From Microstegium vimineum (lineage: Eukaryota; Streptophyta; Magnoliopsida; Poales; Poaceae): a stretch of DNA of 64,000 nucleotides. Shown here piece by piece: positions 24,028 through 35,326 of this stretch. Position numbers and translations under genes: made by a program. The DNA is taken from assembly GCA_022036555.1 (NCBI GenBank), contig CM039126.1, positions 36,039,090-36,103,089 on the forward strand, in the 5' to 3' direction. Position 1 is the first letter of the stretch, and each line of letters opens with the position of its first letter. Below the pieces are notes generated by a model that was not told where the DNA came from, made no database searches, and was given only the letters and a program-made list of their open reading frames with translations.

Positions 24028-24147
24028 AAACTGTCTGGCTTCAGAAGAGAGGAAGACACAGACAGGGGTAAGCCCCTATGACTAATTGATATCTAAGTTA
24101 ACGAGAATCTTTGGATTCAATCTAATTAAAATTTCTAGGCTATGCTT

Positions 24148-24165
24148 TCCCCGGCAACGGTGCCA
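24148..24165 (-). promoter_or_regulatory. Primer-binding site of element A
   Basis: On the minus strand, 8 nt after the LTR, TGGCACCGTTGCCGGGGA is found. This matches the site complementary to the 3' end of plant tRNA-Asp used by many Athila-type elements, with one change relative to the copy in element B (TGGCGCC...). Confidence 0.8.
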
Positions 24166-24173
24166 GAAATGCT

Positions 24174-25880
24174 TGTTGGTATTTCTTATGACTATTGGAT
24201 AAATCTGCAAGCGCACAGATTATACCGCTGTAGCACTTCACCAAGGAGTATTCCAAGGTATCGTAATTTATATTTTCCCAAGGGAAAGCTAGGCTAGAAA
24301 TGATAATTAGAGAGAGATCCTAGAGAGCACCTTAACTTAGTACCAACTAGTATAGGGGGGTAAACGATATATGATAGGAAGGGGTTGATGAATGAAGAAA
24401 CTACGGTAAAAGATACTTAGAACGGACTAGATAAGATAGCTAGGTGGGAGGACAACGAGAGAGTATAAGGACTCCCACGCAATTCACTCTACTTCAATAT
24501 ACTTAGCTAATTAACTAGTCTAAACACTATAGTTTGCCTCCTCAATACAAGTAAGATAGGCGAGGGGATAGATCAGTAGGAGGACAAAACTCCTACCGGA
24601 CCGCACCCTCTTCTTACGGGGGCCTTACCTTTGAAGAACTTTCCTAAAAACATATGGTGGAGTACAAAGACTAGACAAGGCTGTCACTCTCTTGCTAGCC
24701 ACCACAAACAATCCGTGCAACAAGCGCTAACCAAGGATAAGATGATGTATAAGCACCACGCTTACACACAACTTATTACTTTGACTATGATCTATAATCA
24801 TAGCACCCTATGACAGGCAATGATCGCATACGGGAAAGGCCACAAGGATCACAGACTATGAATGTAAAGGGTATTAAAGAGCAAAAGCATATAACAAGAC
24901 TATATCTAGTATAGTAATGCTTAAAGTAAATACTAAGTAAAGTAGAGAGAAAATATAATATATTGATAAAGGTAAAGTCTTACAAATAAAGAAAGATACA
25001 AGAGCTATACCAGAATCTCCAGAAGACAACTCCGGAAATCCCGAGCACAGCTCGACTCAACTCTAACTCCCACTCTAGACTAACTCCTAGAACAATCTAA
25101 GGAATAGAGCTTGTAGGCTTCTTCACCATATCTAGAGAGGGGGGTGTGACCCTCTATTTATAGTAAGGGGATGGAGTAGGGGCTACTCCATCGCCACGTC
25201 AGCGATCCAGGGCCTTCCATCCTCCACCCTTGGATCCAACCGCCTTAGATTTGACCAAGGGATGGATGGTGTTGATTTCCACCATGTGTTATTGCATATG
25301 GCGGTTGGGGGGACCCAACCGACCTATAGAGGCGGTCGGCCGACCGTCCCTATGGCCAGTGGGCCCTCCTCTGGCCTCCTGGAGGTGGTCCCACTAGTCA
25401 GGGACCAAGTGGAGCCTGGTGGGCCTAGATAGGGGGTCGGTCGACCCCCCTTTGGGGTGTCTGGCCCACCTCAGTCTCCCAGCTACAGGTCCCACTTGTC
25501 ATTGTGGTTGTATGTTGATTCTGAGGTGGTTGTCACGTTTATCTCCTTGGTGTCGGCCCATGGATCCATATGCTATTCTTGTGAGCCGTTGAGAGGAAAC
25601 ACAGAGTGATCCAATGGATGAATTTCACTCTAGAGTGCCTCTCATGGATCATGGTTGAGAGGGGAGCCAGGTGGGCCCATAGGGTGGTTGGACGACCCCC
25701 CTATGTGGGTCCCACTGGCTCTCATTTGCTTCATTTCTTCATTCCTGCACTCAAACACTCATGGATATGTGGAACTGGTTATTTGATAAAATATGCCTAT
25801 GATGTGTTTGTTTATCCTTGATCCGGAGGTTGGTGGCATCATTTTAGTTATATAAAAGTTGATCATAATTTGTGCCAACA
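24174..25880 (-). repeat. Element A, 5' LTR (minus strand)
   Basis: 1707-bp LTR, the upstream one for transcription on the minus strand. A TATAAATA core-promoter motif is readable on the minus strand near 25155, in the sequence CTATTTATAGTAAGG. The other LTR has a mutated version near 17291. Confidence 0.9.
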
Positions 25881-26402
25881 TGCAGCCCATGAACAATAGA
25901 TTCAAACCGATAACTAGCTCATACCGAGCTTGCACGAGTTACACAATACAGCCGTACAAACGAGACATGAACCAAGGCTAAATTTACGAACAAACCGGAG
26001 GTCGATCTAGTCGATGCAGCCCAATCTGTCGAAGGTTCACCAAAATCTACTCTACTCCTACTCCTAGGGGTGGCCGAAGGCCGGAAACTAAGGACTAAGT
26101 TGTATGTTTGATTGATTGGATGTCCTTCTCATTCCCTATGCCTTGCTATTTATAGACCATAGCATATACCCTAATCGGCCATCACACAAGTCCTAATAAT
26201 AAGGAAACAAACCATGACTTGGGCCTCAATTTACTCCATCACCAAGATCGCCGTGTGCGTGTTGTTGAAACCGGCCGAAAGATCCCTTCATGATCCCTTA
26301 TTTCCTTAGTTGATCTTTCGGGTCCATCTCAGATGCTTCCTCCGAAGGCCTGCTAGGGGCCCATAAACACGTATATGGCCGTGCCAAAATACGGTGTTAA
26401 CA

Positions 26403-27026
26403 ATAAGCCAGTATACATTCCGATAGGTTAATTGGAATCGTAAATGAATGTATAAATGAATTGGTCTTCAGGGCCCAATATACCCCAAGTGGTTGTGTTA
26501 CATAAACTCCTTGTGTAAAACATTTGCACAAGCAATTAGCTAAAGTTTGCTATCAGTGTAAATACATTTGGATTTACACAACAATGCTAGTGGAACATCT
26601 CCATTTTCACTAGCCTTTGGCATTATTAGGTTTTAAAAAATGCCTATGAAATTTAAAAAGTGTCGCTAATATAGAAAATCTTATACTAGTGTTTTCTCCT
26701 ATGCCCCCAAATATCTCACTTTCACCCTCATGATTTCTTTATTTGTCAAGCCTAAGTCTCAAGCTTGAGGACTGATCTTAAGATTTTTGAGCTTAAGACC
26801 TCCTTAGGACATGCTGCCATGTGTTTAATGTCAACCTTAAAGGCTTAGGTCTTGCTCTATTTCATACACTTCTGATGCCCTAATAGTTCTCAAGGCATCT
26901 AATGACTTTTTATTTGGATTGGATAGTGATGAATATATATCAAGTGTTAGAAATTTATGACTTAATAAAAGTTGTTACAAAATCTATGACGAAGAAACAT
27001 GCTTAATAAAGCATGGTTTAACACAC
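26403..27026. other. Host DNA between solo LTR C and element B
   Basis: About 620 bp of AT-rich host sequence with no gene. It ends with CACAC (27022-27026), the target duplication of element B. Confidence 0.6.
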
Positions 27027-30000
27027 TGTTGGTATTTCTTAATGCAAACAGATAAATCCGCAAGCGCACAAATATCGCTGTAGCTTTCACCCGTGAGTAT
27101 TCCAAGTGTACTAGATAGGAACTAAGAGCATCCAAAGATAGATAAGATAACTGGGTAGAGAGATTTTAGAGTTTTCTAAGGGGGATATCTAATCAAAGGT
27201 CCACAATACTCTATTTACTTTGGAGCAACAATACCTTCTTGACTCTCGATAAAGACTGGGAAAAAGGTAGTCGGGGGGAGGCTGCCAAAAACTCTACGAA
27301 AACACCAACCCGAACGTGGTGGACTACAAAGGCCTTATAGAGCTATCACCCTTGGGGCTACCACAACTATCCGTAGGATTGGGCGCAAACTCAGGTAAAC
27401 TCTAGTCTAGACACCACGTCTACACTATTGCTTACTACTCTAATTCCAATTGTAAACTAGAGCACTCGATACGAGCGGAGATCCCGTAAATAGAATAAAG
27501 TAAGAACTAAAATAAGATACTTAGAAATAGTAAATGAAGAACCTGGAGATTGCTCAGAACCAGATGCTGCACAAGTACAATGTTGAGGAAGATCCGACAT
27601 ATTTTCACACCCGGTTTTAATGAACAAAACTAGGCTAGCCATATGTGTGCCCAGGAAGTCCACACATACAACAATAGAAAAGAAGAATATCAAAATCAAT
27701 GTTATATAGCGAAAACATAGATACATTAACACTTACATCAAAGTATAGCAGAACGATTACTAAACTTTCTTGAAGCTCCAACTTCACAGGGATAGTTGAG
27801 TGGGGGTTGCATACGCCTAGCACTTCTTCGAAATCTCACTAGATCCATCTTCTGTTACCCATCCGAGATTTTTATCCAAAGTATTGAAAAGTAAAGCATG
27901 CGTAAGTACATATCGTACTCAGCAATATGACATGGGGTTCATGAGGCTCAAAAGTTTGAGACTGGTTTACTGCGATTAGCTTTTAATGAGTCATAGTTTT
28001 AGCATTAGTAGCAACAAATAAGCAATGCCCCAATTAATCACATGAAACGGATAACATGAATAAGGAATAGCATTAAAAAAACACAGTAGATCATTTATGA
28101 ATGTTCAATTAATTTCCATTAGTCTGTGAGTTTTCCAGGCCACTCGTATCCGTGAGCACGACTGATATATCAGTTTTTAAAACTCTACAGAGGTTGTACA
28201 TCTTTACCCACGAGTCGTGATTTACCCTTTCGCCCGAGGGGACCATCCTCTTGACCCACTTCCAAGGAAGGTCGGCAGGGTTCACTATGAAGTTTTTCAA
28301 AGGGGCTCGCTGACAAACAATAGGCATTATGGATCCACAGACAAGGGGTATACGAGGTCTCATCGATGGTACACAAGCGCAGCGGTAGCCACTCTGGCCA
28401 TACCCCGCAACCGCTCGGCAATAGCAACTTTCATGAACTATCACATGCGAGAGAGTAACCCTCATACTTGACTAAAGCCAGAGCCATATAGCCCTCATGG
28501 TTGTACTATATGTCCCAGCTTTTGCTGACAGATAAGTTCTTAGATTCCATGTTGGTAAAAAACATCTTTTATTTCTTGTTGCATATTCTATTAATCAAGT
28601 TATAGTTCATGATCATAATTACTTGAGCACTAGCATCAATTCTACCCAATGCATAACCATAGGATGACAAGGAATCATGGTATCAATACAACTAGGATAT
28701 ATAACTATGGTTATCAAGGTAGACATATGCAGATGAATTAAATGACATTAAAGTGAATAGGACAACAAGGAAAATCCCATGCTATACTTGGCTTTCACTT
28801 GCGCAACCCTCACACCATCAGCTATCGGTCATCACCTTATGATCTTTATCCCTCACAAACATTTCTCGTTCTACTCATAGCAAGCACCACACATAGACAA
28901 CATACAAACAACAAATAGAAACAACTAAGAACAATACACCAACAAGAAGATAGATCGGTACTACGGTCGAGAGAACGCAATAAACGCCAATTACGGAACT
29001 ATCGTTAAAAGAAACAACTATTGTAAGTTTCATTATATTTAAGAAATAACTACAAGCTTGACTGATGTTAATTAAGAAAGGTATATGATTAAGTATTAAT
29101 TCAGTTTGTACATAATCACAATTTATTATGAAATCCAAATTGAACTAATTGAATTTATTTATAAACATGATCAAATAATCTATTAAGCATATTAAACTTT
29201 ATCGTTGCAAAGCAACTTAGACATGTGAGAGCATTTAAGTATATGGTGCATGTTTAAACAAGCAAATTATATGTTTAGAAGCATATTAATATTGTCAACT
29301 AATCATATTAATATTATATATTTATATTTATATAATACCAAAGTATAAATCTATATTGATTTTAATTATTAAACTAGTTTCATGCTTATTTAACTTATTC
29401 AATATTTTAATAATATATGGAAAAACATGTAGCATGACAAAAACATTGATGCACTAACATAAAAATCATGGCAACAAGAAACAAACGCAACTTAAACAGT
29501 TCAAAACAGAGTTAAAATCTAACTTGCTTTAAATTAATTAAACAACTATTGGTTAAACATTAATTAAATTAATACTTAAACTAACGAAAATTAATAATTA
29601 AGCAACAAGAAAAACATTAACACTACGACGTAGAGCACGGTGACACGATTCTAACGCATTTTGAACGAACTAAAATGGAGATAAAACGAAGAAACGGTGA
29701 AGATTATACTGTTGATGGCAAGCTCGTAACTATTTGCACTTGTCTCCATCCTTCACTTCTGTACGGACGAAAAGGAACCCTGATGCTACTGCTGCTCGTT
29801 CGTGTGGCAAGGAGGGATTTTGCCAGACCAAGGGATCTGCCGGTCGGAGAGCACCGCGGTTGGAGCTAGGCAGCACGACAACGACAGAGTAGGAAAACAT
29901 ATGATTGTCTACCATTAGGTATTCCCAAACTAGGGGCTCCCCTTCGGTAGATGTGGTGTGCTTTGGTCAAGGGGGTGGGTACACATTTATAGGGAGGAAG

Positions 30001-31439
30001 ACTCTCCACCTCAACATCAACTAGCGATATGGTACTAATTGATGGTGCACCTCCACATTTACTAACATGCCAAATTAATCATCAAAGCCCATTAGTAAAC
30101 AAATGCTTCGGCTTTTGTGATGTATGAGGATTATTGCCATGGGCTTTGAGGGCTTGTGGGAAAATTGAGGTTTTCATTATTTATTTTTGGAATAAATTAT
30201 TTTCATGAATAAAATAATTCTAGAAAAGTCCAGATTAATATTTAAGCAACGAAAAATACTCCGAATGCTCAAAAAATTTGGGGGAAATTCTTGGTGGAAC
30301 TTTGGAACATGATGAACTCAAATAAATTGGTTGGAGTTCATAAAAATAAATTTTGGAGCATCTAAAAATTAGAATTTGCTCGTAGATAAATAGGAAAAAG
30401 GTTCGTAAAAATTCAGAAAAATTCACGGAAAGAATTTAGAGACATGTTGATGAATTATGAACTCAAGGGAATCATTTGGATCAAGAGACAACGGATCCTG
30501 GGAATGTCCAAATGAAAGATTAAGATCGAGAGCAAGAATTTGATTATATAAAAAGATAGAGACAAGCCAGAGACCGATAAACGACTTACTAAACGCGTTT
30601 TAAAAACTTTAAACACTCACATGCATCAAGACAAGCAGTGAACAACCACCACAACAATTAAAGTCTATCAAATTGATTTAGAAAAGTTTATAAATTCACT
30701 TTTCCTATACTAAATTTATGCAAATCAAACTAATCTTGGAAATTTTTATATGAACATAGAAATCATTTATTTTATTTAGTATTTTCTAAGCACAACCCAA
30801 AATGTGAAATTTTGGGGTGTGACACAGATCTGGCTCCTCCTAGCTCTCTCCTCCTCTCTCACCTCTAATTACAACTAGATGAACTAGAACTAAGAGAACT
30901 AGATCTAGAAAACTAGAGGGACCTCTCTCCTCTCTCTAATTGAAACCCTAGCTTTTGTTCTGGAGAAGAATAATGAGATGAGATGGCCCTCAGGGGGGTC
31001 AGGGGCCTTCCTTATATAGCCTCCTCAAATGAACGTGGGCCGTTGGATCAAACCGACCTATATGAATGGTTTAGATTCATCCTCAAAGGCGGTGGATCAT
31101 AATCCGCGAAGTTGAGCCTGATTGGCTCCAGAGGTAGGGTGGGAGCCCAAAACCCTAGGGCGGGCGCCCTGGGTCTGGCTCCCCTCGGCTTCCGACTCAT
31201 TCTCGTGTCCTCTGGAACCCTCTAGAGTATAGAAAATCTTGCGGTTGATAATTATCTCTATGTAAACATGACATGTGGGCCTTTCCTTGGTATTTCCTGA
31301 TAACCCCCTGTAGAAACAGACATTCACCAAAACTCATGGAATTCTGTCAGTATAAACCCTAATTCTAGCTAGTGGTTTCATTTAGGTCCTTTTCCTTGTT
31401 TAGTTGATGGTTAAAATTGGTACTTAAGGACCGTCAACA
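27027..31439 (-). repeat. Element B 3' LTR, interrupted by a 3.2-kb solo LTR
   Basis: Equivalent to the 1196-bp LTR at 37334-38529 but split at about 27602 by another insertion. Relative to the other LTR it has lost 28 bp (GGTATCTATTTCC... block) at position 27109, between short AAG repeats. Confidence 0.85.
27603..30824. mobile_element. Solo LTR (about 3.2 kb, Tekay/Del-like) inside element B's LTR
   Basis: The insert begins TTTCACACCC, one base off the expected TGTCACACCC, and ends GGGTGTGACA, its perfect inverse. The flanks are CATAT (27598-27602) and CAGAT (30825-30829), a 5-bp duplication with one change; the uninterrupted LTR has CAGAT at that point. The 3222-bp insert has no gag or pol. 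LTRs of this size with TGTCACACCCGGTTTTAA-type starts are known from the chromovirus Tekay/Del lineage, so a solo LTR of that group is the best reading. Small frames inside show no motif. Confidence 0.7.
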
Positions 31440-31455
31440 ACTCCCCCAAGCTTAC
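31440..31455 (-). promoter_or_regulatory. Polypurine tract of element B
   Basis: Minus-strand GGTAAGCTTGGGGGAGT abuts the 3' LTR. A copy is found at 33070-33083, and a third partial copy (AGCTTGGGGGAGAGC) at 33531-33545. Confidence 0.75.
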
Positions 31456-33069
31456 CTTTTGCTCGTCCCTGAGCAAAGATGAACTCAATGATGGATCAGG
31501 AGTTGCTACAATGCTTTCACGCCTTAAAGGTACACATGCATTCAAACAAGAATTCTCCTCTGGATTAGAGTAAACTATTCTGACTTTCAAACTTACCCAT
31601 ATTACTTTTAACCATGGGGCTTATAGCCATCACTTGGGTCTTGAGTAGTTGAAAAGTAGAATGGTCAAGCCAAGTACTATGTCTCAAGCTCTTCACTTTA
31701 CCTTCATCCTGGAGTTTTGTAAAGTTTTCAAAATAAAACTCAAAGTCTCTTTTGTATGCCCCTCTCAAGTCTCTCCATATTTGGTATTTGTGGATCCTCA
31801 CCAAGGCAACAATGGTGTTATGCCTTCTCTCAGAATATGTATTATTTTTGGAACAGGCAAAGTAACAATGTGCCTTCTCTCTCTCACTCTATAACTAATA
31901 GGTAATATATGGAGTTCCTAGGTGGGGAGAAACAACGCATACATACTTGCAAAGCATATATTGTAAAGTCAAACAATGGATCCAGAGAAACATGTCATAC
32001 AATCAAATCAAGATGTGCATGTGTATGGGATATATGGTGGATGTATGAGGGTGGATATGTGTGGTGGATATATGAGAGTGTATGGTGGAAACCTAATTCT
32101 ACTCTGCTCCTTGAATACATATATACATACCTCTCTCTTTTGGAGCTTGGAACTTTTGAGAGAACTTGGGATTGCTTGCTTCATTTTTTTAAGAGAGGCG
32201 GGCATCTAAGTACCCATTGTTTTGATAGGACACTTGTCCATGTTTTACTCTCTTTATTATTTTTTTGACAACCCCAAGTCTCTTTATATAATAAAGCTTT
32301 TGAGAGATGATAACGAGGAAATCTTTGGAGCAGTTACATCTGTGGTAATGAGATATATGGATAGGTGGAGAACTAGGATATTTTTGGTTACTTACTCCCG
32401 AGGTAGGAGTAGAGCATTTTTCTGGTGGATCTGGATGGCATATATGTAGATGCGTACTTCTAGGATAGAAGTAGCATATATGAGTGGAGTGTACGTGATC
32501 TTGATTTTAAAAGCATGACAAGTCTCTAAGGGTCAACAAAGCTTGACAAAACTCAATGCAAATAAAAGTAGTAAATATGATAGTGAATGTTTTCCTAATC
32601 TACCAGGCATGTATATATGGCTGTGGTAGGAATTCAAGCTCTCGTCATACAGAGACTCATCATGTAATATTTTTAATTTTCAAAAGATAAATTCTCCAGA
32701 ACTCTAGTATTGCTAGGAACAAGATAAACAGTAGCTCAACTTTCTCATATCATACCTATCAATTACCTAGACTTAGCTCAAGCATTCGCAACCCACAAGT
32801 TTCAAATTCAGAGCAAATCTTATGTCGAAACAGTTTTGTCTAAAACTCGGGAGAATTCAAGGTTGAAAACTAGGTACTTGAAAGGAATTACGGCAGAGCA
32901 ACTATTCATCATTTCCATAGAGAGATAAACATTCATGGAACATATGTGAGTAAAGAGAAGTCTTATTGTTCTTTTTATCATATTTAGAGATTTTTTTTGC
33001 AAGCAAAGATAAGCAAGATGCATGAATGTAAATGCTGGAATTAAACACTTACCTTAGTTGGGGAGGGAA
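31456..33069 (-). other. Element B non-coding 3' region
   Basis: About 1.6 kb homologous in blocks to 18011-19365 of element A. It contains TATATGG / GTGGATATATG-rich stretches around 32030-32120. No gene is supported. Confidence 0.65.
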
Positions 33070-33081
33070 CCTCCCCCAAGC

Positions 33082-33563
33082 TTATCCTTTGCTCAATAAT
33101 GCAGTGGCTGATATGGATGTTGTTGCCACCACATCCTCCATCGCTAGATTTCTACTTCTTGAAGTACTTGGAGTTGTTCGGTGTTTTTGCTGGACTATAC
33201 CTACTGTCACACCATGCTCAACGCGAAGCTCTCCTATGACATTGGTGAGATTGTCCATTTGTTGACTCCTCTCACGATGCTCCCTATCTCGTGGGGACGA
33301 GAAGGATGCTCGTGGTCTTTGAGGACCTGGTGGTCGAGGAGGCATGCCACTGGAAGTGTCCATGGCATCGGAAGTTGCGTCGTCTTCCTCCTCACCAACA
33401 ACTCCTCGGGAAGGACCACCTTGCTCAAAATGAGCAAACCGTGGTTCCTCATGTGCTCTCCTGCTGGAACCTGCAACGCCTCCTTGTCCACGTCCTTGAT
33501 CTCGTGGACCTCTTCTGGGTGCATGGGGGTGCTCTCCCCCAAGCTGGATGTTGACATAGTCAT
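33082..33563 (-). pseudogene. Element B extra ORF remnant
   Basis: Two overlapping frames carry the C-terminal part of the extra ORF seen in element A. One reads SSGMPPRPPGPQRPRASFSS, then GELRVEHG, closely matching the A sequence SSGMPPLPSCPQRARASFSS ... GELRVEHD. The frame change between them and the missing N-terminal 350 codons show that it is a decayed fragment. Confidence 0.65.
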
Positions 33564-34349
33564 TCGTTTAGACAGTGTAGACTTACTTCACTTCTCTGAG
33601 TCTTCAAAGATGGTAGTTGATGTAGCTGTACTTCTCAAAGTAGATGAAGTTATCTAATCCTGTCTAGTCTTTCCAATTCCTACTAAACTCAAATAGACAA
33701 CAAAGCTCGTGGAACAAATTAAGCGTTAGCGGTAAACCATGTATGCCTTGATTGCCTAGAGCCTTACAGAATTCGAATATTCAAATATATTTTTTTAGAT
33801 TTTCAATTTTATATGCAAATGACTAATGCACTATTTTTTATGCCTCCACAGTAAATAGTTGAAAGATTTATTCATATGGGGCTTAAAGGTTTTTCTTTTT
33901 ATAATGCAATGAAATAATATAGATATGCTATGATTAAGATGATTATGCACTAGATTAGACTAAAAATGATATATGAATAGCACAATAAATACTTATGGAA
34001 AGTAAATATGCTAGAGTGCAACTAATGCAAATGTAGAGAAATAAATATGCAGATAACTTACCGAGTTTACCTTCCGGCTAAGGTTCGGAGATTTAGGTCC
34101 GTCGATCTGGACATCTCTTCTGGTTCAAATGTCTTAAGGAGCATGGTCTACTCGTGATGAATACTTGGATGTTTGCTCTTCTTGTGTTGGTGTTTCCGAT
34201 GAAGTCTCTTTCCTCTTCCACACTTCCTCAGTCTAAGGTTCTGCTTCTTCTTTCCTCTGTAGAAGGTGATACATCCTCTGTTGGTGATACGACTTCTTTC
34301 AGGAGAACTCTTATATTTATTATTGAATTGATCTTCATATATTGTTAAT
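33564..34349 (-). other. Element B internal spacer
   Basis: AT-rich non-coding DNA between the extra ORF remnant and the protease-like domains, where pol would be expected. No reverse transcriptase or integrase motif is seen. Confidence 0.6.
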
Positions 34350-35326
34350 TCTCCCAGATAGCCTATCCATCCATCCTTGGTGGCTTGTTTCTTCTCTTCA
34401 GGAAATTGGAAATGGATCTCTCATGATTTCATGGAGATGATTACACTAGTGGTGTTGAGGAAAGATCTTCCTCGAATGAGGTGGACTTCATCTTTATCTC
34501 CCATATCTTGAACCATGAAGTTGGTGGGAACATAGTGATCTCTGATCATGGTGTCTTTTGTTATTCCCTCTAGAAATCAGAATGATTGGTCTACTAGCTG
34601 TAGCTACACATATGTCTAGTTTAGTGGTCTACTGTTATATAAATGTTGGTAGGCCACCTTAGAGACTGTGTCACTGCTTGATCCAACATTGCAGAATATC
34701 TTGTAGAATGTACTTTCCTTGATCTTGCAATCAATGGTAGGTACTCCTGGATCTCCCAGCTTAGCGAGGTATTGTGATAGAAGGAGTTGATCATACCCTA
34801 AATCAATAGTGCTAATTATCTGGGTCTTCTCTTGGTTGTTGAGCTTTACTATTCCTCCTTCTATTATTGATGTTCTTCTTTCTTGTAGCAAGAGTTGTAT
34901 CCTCGTAGATGTATGGCCTCTTAGGATGTGTAAGATCCTTGAGTGTATGCTTCATGGAAGTGAATCTCTCCTTCTCATCCTTGATAGTGAAACAGATCTT
35001 GGTGCTATTCGTGTAGACGATGGCATCATATGTTCTTACAAATGAGAGTCCCAAGATAATGAGTGCTTTAGCATCTCCGCTTGTTTCTTCAATCACAAGA
35101 TTTTACCCGTAGGAACGAGTGTCCAACTCGTATGTTGACATATTAAGGAATTCCTTGGGATATCATAGTGTCTGATCTGCAAGCTTTGCTTGATGTTGAC
35201 ACTTGCTCCCAGGTTACAGACAACTTCTTCAAAAGTGTAAGCTCCAATGGAGATTGGAATGACAGGTCTCCCTGGATCTCCTTTCTTCATTGGTAGGATG
35301 TCATCCACCCATGATCTTGATGGCAT
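34350..35326 (-). pseudogene. Two tandem retropepsin-like domains of element B
   Basis: The first domain (35326 to about 34960) has GRPVIPISIGAYTFEEVVCN then LGASVNI, followed by ALIILGLSFVRTYDAIVY. The second (about 34770-34360) has GDPGVPTIDCKIKESTF, then FCNVGSSSDTVSKVAY, and later RGRSFLNTTS. Both follow the order seen once in element A (ILGRPFLNTTNAVIY). In both, Asn replaces the catalytic Asp (codons 35215-35213 AAC and 34690-34688 AAT). Frames shift between the parts. I infer a domain duplication within the gag-protease region; the protein is not functional as it stands. Confidence 0.6.

Larger units (their letters stand above)
16312..25880 (-). mobile_element. LTR retrotransposon A, pol-less (Athila-like relatives)
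   Basis: Two LTRs (16312-17995 and 24174-25880), TG...CA ends and a perfect TGCAG duplication (16307-16311 and 25881-25885) define a complete insertion inside solo LTR C. Read on the minus strand the order is LTR, primer-binding site, gag, protease-like domain, about 1 kb of non-coding DNA, an extra ORF, a 1.4-kb non-coding 3' region, polypurine tract, LTR. No reverse transcriptase, RNase H or integrase motif is present anywhere. The element therefore cannot move alone and would need enzymes from a related autonomous copy. The LTRs remain very similar, apart from indels such as about 20 bp near 25455. Confidence 0.9.
15214..26402 (-). mobile_element. Solo LTR C (Tat-like), interrupted by element A
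   Basis: The LTR starts TGTTGACGCCAAAAATGG at 15214 and ends AATACGGTGTTAACA at 26402. ATAAG is duplicated on both sides (15209-15213 and 26403-26407). Removing element A and its 5-bp duplication leaves about 1615 bp with no gag or pol, so this is a solo LTR made by recombination between two LTRs. Its ends and inner motifs (GTGCCAGTCAATTTGACCT, GCCGATAAC) resemble the LTRs of element D, so it is probably a distant Tat-clade relative. The minus orientation is assigned by that analogy. Confidence 0.85.

Noticed and set aside
16769..24813. The same 60-codon frame in both LTRs of element A (16769-16951 and 24631-24813)
   Set aside because: Conservation only reflects that the two LTRs are copies of each other; no motif, and the frame is antisense to the element.
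28109..28471. Overlapping 80-118 codon frames in the 3.2-kb insert
   Set aside because: They occur on both strands of LTR sequence and have no recognisable domain.
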